NCBI GenBank assembly: GCA_020632715.1
Contig: JACKFA010000003.1
Location: 868,001-932,000, forward strand
Direction of reading: 5' to 3'
Source of the DNA: Deltaproteobacteria bacterium
GTDB lineage: Bacteria; Myxococcota_A; UBA9042; PHBI01
DNA length: 64,000 bases
The translations under genes and the position numbers were made by a program. The notes beneath the pieces were generated by a model, which saw only the letters and a list, made by a program, of their open reading frames with translations, searched no databases and was not told where the DNA came from. Shown piece after piece: positions 52,287-60,079 of the stretch (position 1 is the first letter of the stretch; each line of letters begins with the position of its first letter).

Positions 52287-54365
52287 TCAGGCGTTGTGCA
52301 CTGCACCATGGCGGCGCCGCCGGGCCAGCAAGAGCGCCGCGGCGGCGAGGAGCGCGAGCGCGAGATCCGGCGCGCGCCCACCCGAGGCGCAGCCGCCGTC
52401 GTCAGCGACGCGCGTGCTGACGTGGACCTCGGCGGGCGGCAGGCCGCTGTCGACCTGGGCGGCGTCCGGGGCGCCCGTGTCGGCTGCGGCGTCCTCGCCG
52501 GGCGTGGCCGTGTCCGCGGGGGCGAGCGTGTCGCCGTCGGGGCCCGGGCCCGTGTCGACGGCGACGAGCGTGTCGGCGTCGGCGTCGGCGCCCGCCGCCG
52601 TGTCGAGGGGCTCGGCGACGTCCGCGTCGGCGTCCGCGCCGGCGTCCGCGTCCTCGACGACGTCGTCCATGGGCTCGGCGATCTCCTCCACGACCACCTC
52701 GGCCGCCGGCTCTGGGCCAGGCTCGGGCCCCGGCTCCGGCCCGGGCTCGGGGCCCGGCTCCGGCTCGACGACGGGCTCGGTCGCGTGCACGTCGAAGACC
52801 ACCGCGCCGTCCCCCGGGCCGCCCGCGTCGGCGAACCAGGTGATCCCCTCGGCGACGAGCCCGAGCGTCTCGTGGTAGTCGCCCGGCGCCGCCGGCACCT
52901 GGAGCGTCACGTCCCACGTCACGCTCTGCCCGCGCGCGACGGCGCCCGGGTTCGACGCGACGCGCCCCGCGCTGAGCCACGAGGCGTGGGCGATGGCGCT
53001 CGCGTGGTCGCGGGGGCCGGTCGTCCCGAGCCGCACCTTGTCGGCCGGCCACGTCGTGTCGCCCGTGTTCGTCACGACGATCCGCGCGGGCACCGTGCTC
53101 CCGGCCTCGGCCGTCACGGCGCCGCCCGCGACGCCGCCGACGCTCACGCTGTCGACGCGCGCGCGCCACGCGGGCCGCGCCACGACGTTCACCGTGAGGT
53201 AGAACGTGTTCTCCGGCGGCCCCCAGGAGCGTGAGAACCACGCGACGAGCTCGTGGACGAGATCCACGTAGAGCCGGTGCGTGCCGAGCTCCTGCGGCGC
53301 CGTCACGTTGAAGGCGAAGCGCCCCGTCGCGCCCGGCGGCGTCACCTGCGCCACGGGCCCGATGCGCGTCGTCGACACCCAGCTCCCGTGGGTGAACGGG
53401 CTCGCGACGTCGTAGGGGAGCGGCGCCAGGAAGGTCTGCTGGGGCGTCCACGTCTCGGTGCCGGTGTTCTTGAAGTCGAGCCAGCCGCCGGCCGACTCGC
53501 CGGGCTCGAGCGTGACCATCGCGGACTGCGGGAAGCCGCCCGTGACGTACTGCGCCTGGTAGCCGGTCGGGCAGTGGTAGGTGAGGCCGTAGCCCGGGGC
53601 GTAGACGCCGAGGCTGTTGCCGACGGTGCGCTCGCCTGAGGCGTCGCTCGGGACGCTCACGACGCCCGCCGTGTTGACCCAGAGCGTGCTCGAGCCGCCG
53701 CCGTCGAGGTTGAGCGCGCGGTCGACGCCGAGCGACGCCATGAAGACCGCGGCCTCGTCGATGGTGAGCCCGACGCTCGCGCTCGTGCGGCCGTCGGCGA
53801 CCATGAGGTAGACGGTCTTCTTGTCCGCCGTGTAGCCGACCATCGTGCGCGGCGCGCGGCCGCCGCCGCAGCCGCCGCAGTTGACGGCGGCCCCGTTCAG
53901 GACGAGCGACGCGTCGCCGTTGACCGCCTCCTCGACCCAGCCGGGGGGCGGCTCGACGAGCTGGTCCATCGAGTGGTGGATGGTGTGGAGGCCGAAGCCG
54001 ACCCAGCCGCGCGCGGAGGTCTCGGTGGCGTCGGGCCAGACCTGGCCGAGCCCGACGGCCGTGCCGGCGTCCGGGCCGTAGCCGCTCAGGAAGTAGCCGC
54101 CGTTCGTGGCGGCCACGACGTGGGCGACGTCGCGCCCCCAGACCGAGGTCTTCTTGCCGCGCTCGGCGCTCGTCGACGCCCGCATCCGGACGCCCGGGTA
54201 GCAGAGGTTGATGCGGAGCCCATGGATGACGACCGGCCCCGGGAGGGTCGTCGCGAAGTAGTCGACGCCGGGCTGGAAGTAGACGAAGTCGGCGCGGGCG
54301 GGCGCGCTGGCGAGGGCGACGGCGAGGAGGAGGGCCGCGAGCGACCCGAGGTGTCCTGTGCGCAT
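52287..54365 (-). CDS. phosphodiester glycosidase family protein with MYXO-CTERM anchor
   Basis: The 692-residue exported protein has a signal peptide cleaved near SAPARA-DFV. A phosphodiester glycosidase (NAGPA-type) domain covers about 20-260: VVAATNGGYFLSG, GDASLVLNG, RTMVGYTADKKTVYLMVADGR and RALNLDGGGSSTLWV. Two NBR1/FW-like Ig domains follow (SGWLDFKNTGTETWTP, RIVVTNTGDTTWPAD, about 290-510). Next come an acidic Pro/Glu/Asp linker and the C-terminal signal GGCASGG, a hydrophobic helix and ARRRR. It may uncover or cleave phosphodiester-linked sugars at the surface. TATCCT lies 9 nt before the ATG. Confidence 0.88.
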   Translation of the reverse strand: MRTGHLGSLAALLLAVALASAPARADFVYFQPGVDYFATTLPGPVVIHGLRINLCYPGVRMRASTSAERGKKTSVWGRDVAHVVAATNGGYFLSGYGPDAGTAVGLGQVWPDATETSARGWVGFGLHTIHHSMDQLVEPPPGWVEEAVNGDASLVLNGAAVNCGGCGGGRAPRTMVGYTADKKTVYLMVADGRTSASVGLTIDEAAVFMASLGVDRALNLDGGGSSTLWVNTAGVVSVPSDASGERTVGNSLGVYAPGYGLTYHCPTGYQAQYVTGGFPQSAMVTLEPGESAGGWLDFKNTGTETWTPQQTFLAPLPYDVASPFTHGSWVSTTRIGPVAQVTPPGATGRFAFNVTAPQELGTHRLYVDLVHELVAWFSRSWGPPENTFYLTVNVVARPAWRARVDSVSVGGVAGGAVTAEAGSTVPARIVVTNTGDTTWPADKVRLGTTGPRDHASAIAHASWLSAGRVASNPGAVARGQSVTWDVTLQVPAAPGDYHETLGLVAEGITWFADAGGPGDGAVVFDVHATEPVVEPEPGPEPGPEPGPEPGPEPAAEVVVEEIAEPMDDVVEDADAGADADADVAEPLDTAAGADADADTLVAVDTGPGPDGDTLAPADTATPGEDAAADTGAPDAAQVDSGLPPAEVHVSTRVADDGGCASGGRAPDLALALLAAAALLLARRRRHGAVHNA

Positions 54366-54453
54366 GGTGGCGCGAGGATAGCAGGTCCGCGGACGACGCG
54401 GGACGCGCGAGGGCCGGCGCCGCGGGGCGGTCTTAACCCCGACGCGTGACGAG

Positions 54454-55047
54454 TCAGTCGGCGGCGTGCTCGTCGCGGTGGAGCTGGGTCTCGATGCGGC
54501 GGTCGGGCACGAGCCACATGAGGGCGACCGCGACGTAGATGAGGCCGCTCGCGACCGGGGTGACGAGGGTGAGCGCGATGGCCGAGAGGTAGGCGACGGC
54601 CGAGATCTTGCCCTTCCTGTCGGCGCCGACCGCGCGGCGTAGGCGCGAGTCGGGGCCCTGGTGACGGATGATGATCGACTGGAGGATCACGTAGGCGATG
54701 CCGGCCATGAAGAGGTTCACGCCGTAGATGGCCATCGGGAGCGCGCCGAAGTGGTTCTCGCCGACCCAGCCGGTCGTGAAGGGGATGAGCGAGAGCCAGA
54801 AGAGGAGGTGCAGGTTCGCCCAGAGCACGCCGCCCGTGATGGTGGGCGTCAGGTGCATCATGTGGTGGTGGTTGTTCCAGTAGATGCCGAGGTAGATGAA
54901 CGAGAGCACATAGGAGAGGAACACCGGCCAGAGCGGCTCGAGCGCGGAGAGCTCGTCCCCGTGCGGCACCTTGAGCTCGAGCACCATGATGGTGATGAGG
55001 ATGGCGATGACGCCGTCGCTGAAGGCTTCGAGGCGGCCTCGGGTCAT
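54454..55047 (-). CDS. TMEM175-family (DUF1211) potassium channel
   Basis: The 197-residue membrane protein has six helices. It carries the family selectivity motif RLEAFSDGVIAILITIMVLEL (FSD in the first helix) and YWNNHHHMMH between helices two and three. The length equals a bacterial one-repeat subunit, which assembles as a tetramer in the inner membrane to conduct K+. I chose the ATG at 55047 because the family starts here and GGAG lies 7 nt upstream. It converges with no neighbour and may be monocistronic. Confidence 0.93.
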   Translation of the reverse strand: MTRGRLEAFSDGVIAILITIMVLELKVPHGDELSALEPLWPVFLSYVLSFIYLGIYWNNHHHMMHLTPTITGGVLWANLHLLFWLSLIPFTTGWVGENHFGALPMAIYGVNLFMAGIAYVILQSIIIRHQGPDSRLRRAVGADRKGKISAVAYLSAIALTLVTPVASGLIYVAVALMWLVPDRRIETQLHRDEHAAD

Positions 55048-55096
55048 GGGCGGGCTCCGCGGGGGCTGATCTCCCCTCATGTCGCCCGGAACGCGG

Positions 55097-56035
55097 TCAG
55101 CGCGCAAGGCACCCGGAGAGGGTCGGGTCGTCGGCGACGCATAGGCCGCGCGCGTCGCACGTCCCGGCCCCGCAGGGCGCGGTCGCGCTGCACGCGGCGC
55201 CGAGGCGCACGGCCTGGCGGCACGTGCCGCCGACGCACGCGCTGAAGTACGGGCAGCGGTGGGTCTGATCGCAGGTGTCGCCGACCGCGACGATGGTCGG
55301 CCCCGCGCAGGCGCCGGCGGCGCAGGAGGCGCCGGTGACGCAGGGCGGATCGGCGTCGCCGCCGCAGCCGTCGCCGGGGAGCCCGCGCGCGACGCACGCC
55401 CCGTCCGCGCAGCTCGCGGTCGGCGCGCAGCGGGCGTCGTCGCCGCAGGTCTCGCCGACGGCCGCCGCGGGCTCGCAGGTGCCGCAGAAGTCGAGGCCGA
55501 GGACGCAGGCGGTCGCGGGCGCGCAGACGAAGCTCTCGATGCCGAGGCCGCAGGCGGCGCCCGCCTCGCGCTGCCCCACCCAGACGCCGCTGCAGCCGAG
55601 GTCGAGGTCGTTCATCTGCGCCTCGCAGGCGACCGTCTCGAGGTGGGTCGCGCAGCGGTCGAGGCCGCCGCGCGAGAGGCGGAGGAGGCCGAGGTCGGCG
55701 AGCGCCGCGTAGACGGGCTCGTAGCGGGCCTCGCAGGTCTCGGCGAAGACCTCGCGGCAGGTGGCGAGATCGGGCACGGCCATGCGGCCGCAGCGCAGGT
55801 AGTACGGGCAGAAGACGTCGACCGCGGCCTCGCAGTAGTCGGTCGCCGGGAGGAACGCGGGCTCGGTGGTGTCGGCGGTGTCGGCGACGGCGGTGTCGGG
55901 GGCGACCGTGTCCGCGACGGCCGTGTCCGCGGGGGCGGCCGTGTCGACGGCGTCCGTGGCGTCGTCGGCGCCGCCGTCGTCGCTGCCGCAGGCGGTGACG
56001 AGGAGGGCGGCGACGAGGAGGGCGGTGATGCGCAT
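55097..56035 (-). CDS. cysteine-rich lipoprotein
   Basis: The 312-residue lipoprotein (lipobox LLVTAC) has an Asp/Thr/Ala tether repeating ADTAVADT. The mature part has over 30 Cys, with the recurring knot pattern C-x4-8-C-x5-C (CGTCEPAAAVGETC, CADGAC, CRQAVRLGAACSA). An earlier helical part reads CPYYLRCGRMAVPDLATC. Similar lipoproteins with this first motif are abundant in myxobacterial genomes; their function is unknown. GGAG lies 8 nt before the ATG. Confidence 0.85.
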   Translation of the reverse strand: MRITALLVAALLVTACGSDDGGADDATDAVDTAAPADTAVADTVAPDTAVADTADTTEPAFLPATDYCEAAVDVFCPYYLRCGRMAVPDLATCREVFAETCEARYEPVYAALADLGLLRLSRGGLDRCATHLETVACEAQMNDLDLGCSGVWVGQREAGAACGLGIESFVCAPATACVLGLDFCGTCEPAAAVGETCGDDARCAPTASCADGACVARGLPGDGCGGDADPPCVTGASCAAGACAGPTIVAVGDTCDQTHRCPYFSACVGGTCRQAVRLGAACSATAPCGAGTCDARGLCVADDPTLSGCLAR

Positions 56036-56100
56036 GACGACGAGCTCCGTGCGGGTGCGCGAGCGTCCTACCACACCCGGCGCCGCGCGTGGGGACGTCG

Positions 56101-57324
56101 TCAGGCGACGGCGACCATCCACGCGGTCCCGAGCGCCGTCGTCACGACCGCGAGGGGGAGCCCGACGCGCAGGTGCTCGAGGAAGCCGAAGCCGCCGACG
56201 ACGCGCCCCTTCTCGGCGACGATCACGTTCGCGACCGAGCCGAGGAGCGTGAGGTTCCCCGCGAAGGTCGACGCCATGGCGAGGAGCTCCCAGCCGAGGC
56301 GCGGATCGGGCAGCGTCGCCATCTGCGACTTCACGACCAGGATGAACGGCACGTTCGAGACGACGTTCGAGCCGACGAGGAAGACCGCCGCGAGGCGCGC
56401 GTCGGCGAGCGCGCCCTCCCCGCCCCCGGCGAGCGGGACGCGCGCGAAGAGCGTGTCGGTGGCGCCGCTCGCGGTGAGCCCGCCCACGACGACGAAGAGC
56501 CCGCCGAAGAAGACGAGGATCGACCAGTCGACCCCGCGCCAGACGTGGTCGACGTCGTGGCGCCGGACGAGCAGCAGCACCGCCAGGACGCCGATCGCCG
56601 CCGCCGCGAGGTCGGCGCCCGCCGAGTGCAGCCCGACGAGCACGGCGACCGCGCCGAGCGTGACCGCCGAGCGGCGCGTCAGGAGCGGCGGCGAGGGCTC
56701 GGTCGGGAGGCGATCGCCGGCGGCCGCGAGCGCGCGGCGGTAGACGAGCGCCAGGAGCGCGTGGTTCACGGCGAGGCCGACGACGGCGACGGGCCCGGCG
56801 AGCGCCAGGTGATCGAGGTAGTCGAGGCCGCCGAGGCTCGCGACCAGCATGTTCTGCGGGTTCCCGACGAGCGTCGCGACGCTGCCCGTGTTCGCGGCGG
56901 TCGCGATGGCGAGGAGGAACGGCGCCGCCGGGAGCCGGTGGCGCGCGACGAGCGTCACGACGATCGGCGTCGCGAGCACGCAGACCGCGTCGTTGGTGAG
57001 CAGCGCCGAGAGGCCGCCCACGCCCCAGACGAGCCACCCGAGGAGCCGGGCCGGGGTCGCGGCGCGCGCGGCGAGCGCGGTGGCGGCGCGCTCGAAGAAG
57101 CCGTCCACGCCGAGGAGCGCGGCGATGCCCATCATCCCGAGGAGGAGCACCAGCGTCGCGCCGTCGATGGCGCCGAGCGCCGCCCTCGGCGTCAGGACCC
57201 CGAACGCGACGCAGGCCACCGCGCCCAGGAGCGCCGCGATCGTCCGGTCGAGCCGGAAGCGGCCGAGGCCGCCCGCGGAGACCAGGACGTACGTGAGCGC
57301 GAAGATGCCGATCGCGACGCCCAG
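56101..57324 (-). CDS. SLC13/ArsB-like anion or Na+/H+ transporter (start uncertain)
   Basis: The 407-residue permease has 10-12 helices and family motifs GIAALLGVDGFFERAATAL, ALLTNDAVCVLATPIVV, ATAANTGSVATLVGNPQNMLV and SNVVSNVPFILVV, typical of the ion transporter superfamily that includes ArsB, NhaD and SLC13. The frame directly follows the stop of the metallopeptidase gene. The first ATG/GTG is GTG 57219, which would cut away the first helix (VALGVAIGIFALTYVLVS). CTG at 57324, with GAGG 8 nt upstream, gives the full length. The substrate is unknown; arsenite, citrate or Na+ are possible. Confidence 0.78.
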   Translation of the reverse strand: MGVAIGIFALTYVLVSAGGLGRFRLDRTIAALLGAVACVAFGVLTPRAALGAIDGATLVLLLGMMGIAALLGVDGFFERAATALAARAATPARLLGWLVWGVGGLSALLTNDAVCVLATPIVVTLVARHRLPAAPFLLAIATAANTGSVATLVGNPQNMLVASLGGLDYLDHLALAGPVAVVGLAVNHALLALVYRRALAAAGDRLPTEPSPPLLTRRSAVTLGAVAVLVGLHSAGADLAAAAIGVLAVLLLVRRHDVDHVWRGVDWSILVFFGGLFVVVGGLTASGATDTLFARVPLAGGGEGALADARLAAVFLVGSNVVSNVPFILVVKSQMATLPDPRLGWELLAMASTFAGNLTLLGSVANVIVAEKGRVVGGFGFLEHLRVGLPLAVVTTALGTAWMVAVA

Positions 57325-57339
57325 GGCGACGACCTCGGG

Positions 57340-58737
57340 TCAGGGGCGGGGGGTGGGCGCGAAGAGCGCCCGGTAGGCCACGTCGAGCGCGCCGTCGGAG
57401 ATCCCGGCGCGGCGGCACGCGTCGCCCCAGGTCTCGGCGGTCGCCCCGTAGAGCTCGTCGCGGAGCCCGTCGACGCCCACGCGCACGACCGCGGCCGCGA
57501 CGAGGAGCCCGGCGAGCGGGTACGCCTCCGCCTCGGGGAGCGCCCGGAACCCCGGGCCGAGGAGGTCCTCGGCGGGCGGGCGGGTCTCGACGCGCGCCGC
57601 GAGATCGTCGAGGCGCTCGCCGCCATACCCCCCGGAGACCCAGACCGCGAGCCCCTCGCCCATCGCCGGCGTCCCGGGCGGGCCCCAGGCGGCGGCCGCG
57701 AGGAGGTGCGTGCCCTCGTGGGCCGCGAGCGCGACGGCGCCGCGCTCGAGGGGGTAGCGGACCATGTGGAGCGCGCCGGCGGCCGGGACGGCGTGGCCGG
57801 CGCCGCCCCGCCCCGTGACGCGCGCCTTCTCGGCCTCGTCGGGGTAGACGTAGACGTCGACCGCCGGGGGCGCGAAGAGGTCGAGCGCGGTCACCGCGCG
57901 CACGAAGCCGTTCGTGACGGCGTCGAGCCAGGCGGCCTCGTCGTCGTCGGGGGGCGCGCCCGCGAGGAGGTGGAACGTGACGGCGCCGCCGCGGAGCTGC
58001 CCGTCGACGCCCGGGAGCGGGCGCGTGACGGCGCGGAAGTCGGGGCGCTCGGCGCGCGGGGCGAGGACCGCGCGGCGGCCGCCGTCCTCGAGGGTACCGC
58101 CGGTGAGGCGGCCGAAGGCGTCACACACCGTCAGCGGCTCGTCGCCGCGGGCGCGGGCGTTGATCTCGGCGACCGCGAGCGGGCCCGTGCCGGCGTAGAG
58201 CACGAACGCCGGGTGGGCGGGCGCGTCGCTCGCGGCCTCGCGGCGGCCCGGGATGGCGGCGGTCACGGCGTAGCCGTCGCCGACGAGGCGCTCGTCGCCG
58301 ATGACGAGGGCGCCGCCGGCCTCCGCGAACGGCAGGTCGGCCGCGAGGCGCTGCGCGACGCTGTTCTGGCCAGGCCCCCCGAAGACGACCGGGTTCGGCG
58401 GCCACGCCGCTGGCCCCGCGGCGACGTCGACGCTCGCGTCGGGCACGACGGCGGCGGTGGGAAAGAGCATCGCCCGGAGGAGCGTGACCTGGCCGCCGAT
58501 CGTGCGGCGAGCGAGCTCGTCGCCCGTCGTGCCGACGATGAACGTGGGGGTGCCGCGCGCGTAGAGGGCGTTCGGCGTGAGCGCGACGCCGTCCTCGTGG
58601 TCAGGGAGCGTCGCGACGTCCGCCGCCGCGCCGGTCTCACCGGGCGGCGGCGCGGGCGCGTCGGCGGGCGTCGGCGCCTCGCCGCGGCAGCCGAAGAGGA
58701 CGCTCAGGACGAGGCACGCGGCGATTCGTAGGCTCAT
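57340..58737 (-). CDS. gluzincin-type metallopeptidase lipoprotein
   Basis: The 465-residue lipoprotein (lipobox VLFGC) has a first 300-residue domain of unknown type, and then a zinc site: VALAAHEGTHLLAAAAWG (HExxH, about 340) and TPAMGEGLAVWVSGGY with the third Glu. This fits the peptidase MA/gluzincin family. It probably acts in the periplasm or outer surface. There is no Shine-Dalgarno; a TTGAAC/TAGCGT promoter placed 7 nt before the ATG suggests a leaderless transcript starting inside the end of the upstream gene. The transporter gene follows after 15 bp. Confidence 0.82.
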   Translation of the reverse strand: MSLRIAACLVLSVLFGCRGEAPTPADAPAPPPGETGAAADVATLPDHEDGVALTPNALYARGTPTFIVGTTGDELARRTIGGQVTLLRAMLFPTAAVVPDASVDVAAGPAAWPPNPVVFGGPGQNSVAQRLAADLPFAEAGGALVIGDERLVGDGYAVTAAIPGRREAASDAPAHPAFVLYAGTGPLAVAEINARARGDEPLTVCDAFGRLTGGTLEDGGRRAVLAPRAERPDFRAVTRPLPGVDGQLRGGAVTFHLLAGAPPDDDEAAWLDAVTNGFVRAVTALDLFAPPAVDVYVYPDEAEKARVTGRGGAGHAVPAAGALHMVRYPLERGAVALAAHEGTHLLAAAAWGPPGTPAMGEGLAVWVSGGYGGERLDDLAARVETRPPAEDLLGPGFRALPEAEAYPLAGLLVAAAVVRVGVDGLRDELYGATAETWGDACRRAGISDGALDVAYRALFAPTPRP

Positions 58738-58744
58738 GCGCCGG

Positions 58745-58774
58745 ACGCTACCGCGCGCCCGCCTCGGGGTTCAA
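58745..58774 (-). promoter_or_regulatory. sigma70-type promoter, likely leaderless
   Basis: On the minus strand TTGAAC (58774-58769), 18 nt, then TAGCGT (58750-58745) ends 7 nt before the metallopeptidase ATG. It overlaps the last codons of the preceding gene, so the metallopeptidase can be expressed separately. Confidence 0.55.
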
Positions 58775-59959
58775 GCAGCTCTCGAGCTCGGGCGTCGGCG
58801 TCCAGCCGCAGCGGCCGTCGGCCTGGGGCTCACACGCCGTGAGCGCGTAGCACGCGTACTCGGGGCGGTAGACGCAGGAGCTGACCATGCCCTCGGCGTC
58901 GGCGTCGAGGCAGAGCTCGCCGCTGCAGCCGCCGGTCTTGCACGGGGCCTCGTCCTCGTCGGGGGCGCACTCGCCGGCGACGCCGAAGCCGGCGCCCGCC
59001 GCGCGGCGCTCGCAGTCGTTCGAGTAGGTGACGCCGTCGCAGCCGCAGACCGGGGCGTACTCGCGCGTGCAGATGGTCGGCCGGGGCTCGCAGGTGCCGG
59101 TGCCGTCGGCGGCGCCGCACCAGTTGTCCTGGAACTCGCAGTACTCGGTGTCGGCGCAGGGGTTGCCGAGGCGCGCGCCGCAGCGGACGGGCTCCTTGCC
59201 GACGATCCGCACGTAGAAGGCGCTCGCCGCGAGGCCGACGCCCGCCCCGGCCGGGCCGGTCACGGGGACCTCCTTCCCGGCGACGACGAGGCCCGCCCCG
59301 CCGAGCTCGCTCCACGCGGCGCCGAGGGCGTCGTCGTCGGCGCCCGTGGCGCTGAGGTCGAGCCCGGCGTAGCGCGCGACCGGATCGAGGTTGCGGTTCA
59401 GGCGCACGCTCTCGAGGGAGAAGCAGGGCGAGGTGATGCAGCGGATCCCTGCGTCGCGGACGCGGTAGAAGATGTTGTGCGGGGTCTGGTCCGGGGAGCC
59501 CGCCCAGAGCTCCTCGACGTGGAAGCGGGCGACCGTCGGGAACTGCTCCCAGGCGCCGAGGGAGAGCTCCCCCTTCACGATGGCGACGCCGGCCCCGAGG
59601 GCCTCGGCGGCGCGGTCCGCGTCCTTCTCCGAGAGCCCGCCGAGGGCGGACAGGTCGAAGTCCGAGACGTAGCACTCCTTCTCCCAGGTGCCGGTCTCGG
59701 GGCACTTGGTGCGCGGCTGGTTCACGCGCGCGACGAAGAAGCCGCCGCAGAGCGGGGCCACGCAGCGGCGCGTGTCGCGGCGCGTGATCTTGAAGTAGGT
59801 CCAGTTGTCGACGGCGTCGCCGTCGGCCTTGGCGGCCGTGAGCGCGGCGGGCTCCTCGTTCACCTCGGAGCCGGGGGCGGGCGCGTCGGCGGCGCAGGCG
59901 GCGAGGAGCGGGACGAGGGCGAGGCTCGCGAGGGACGCGGCGGCGAGGAGGCGCTTCAT
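58748..59959 (-). CDS. DUF6748/Kazal/eight-cysteine lipoprotein
   Basis: The 403-residue lipoprotein (lipobox LLAAC) has an N-terminal domain with NWTYFKITRRDTRRCVAPLCGGFFV resembling DUF6748 (about 45-260). A Kazal-type inhibitor fold follows, with CTREYAPVCGCDGVTYSNDC (about 320-355). The C-terminal eight-cysteine cluster reads CKTGGCSGELC, SSCVYRPEYACYALTAC and RCGWTPTPELESC. Kazal domains inhibit serine proteases; the combination is typical of predatory myxobacteria and may protect against or target foreign proteases. AAGG lies 8 nt before the ATG. Confidence 0.9.
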   Translation of the reverse strand: MKRLLAAASLASLALVPLLAACAADAPAPGSEVNEEPAALTAAKADGDAVDNWTYFKITRRDTRRCVAPLCGGFFVARVNQPRTKCPETGTWEKECYVSDFDLSALGGLSEKDADRAAEALGAGVAIVKGELSLGAWEQFPTVARFHVEELWAGSPDQTPHNIFYRVRDAGIRCITSPCFSLESVRLNRNLDPVARYAGLDLSATGADDDALGAAWSELGGAGLVVAGKEVPVTGPAGAGVGLAASAFYVRIVGKEPVRCGARLGNPCADTEYCEFQDNWCGAADGTGTCEPRPTICTREYAPVCGCDGVTYSNDCERRAAGAGFGVAGECAPDEDEAPCKTGGCSGELCLDADAEGMVSSCVYRPEYACYALTACEPQADGRCGWTPTPELESCLNPEAGAR

Positions 59960-60058
59960 GACGTAACCTTCTGTAACGGAGCTGGCGGCGCGCGTGCTAA
60001 CCCACGTCGCGACCGGACGCAAGCTCCGAGACAGCACCCCGCGTGGGAGCGGCCTCCG

Positions 60059-60079
60059 CCATGACGCGGCGCGTCATGG
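60059..60079. promoter_or_regulatory. perfect short palindrome at a gene end
   Basis: Arms CCATGACGC and GCGTCATGG with a 3-nt centre overlap the stop codon of the GT-C gene. It may be an RNA hairpin at the transcript end, or an operator for the lipoprotein gene that starts 100 bp downstream. No T-run follows. Confidence 0.45.
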
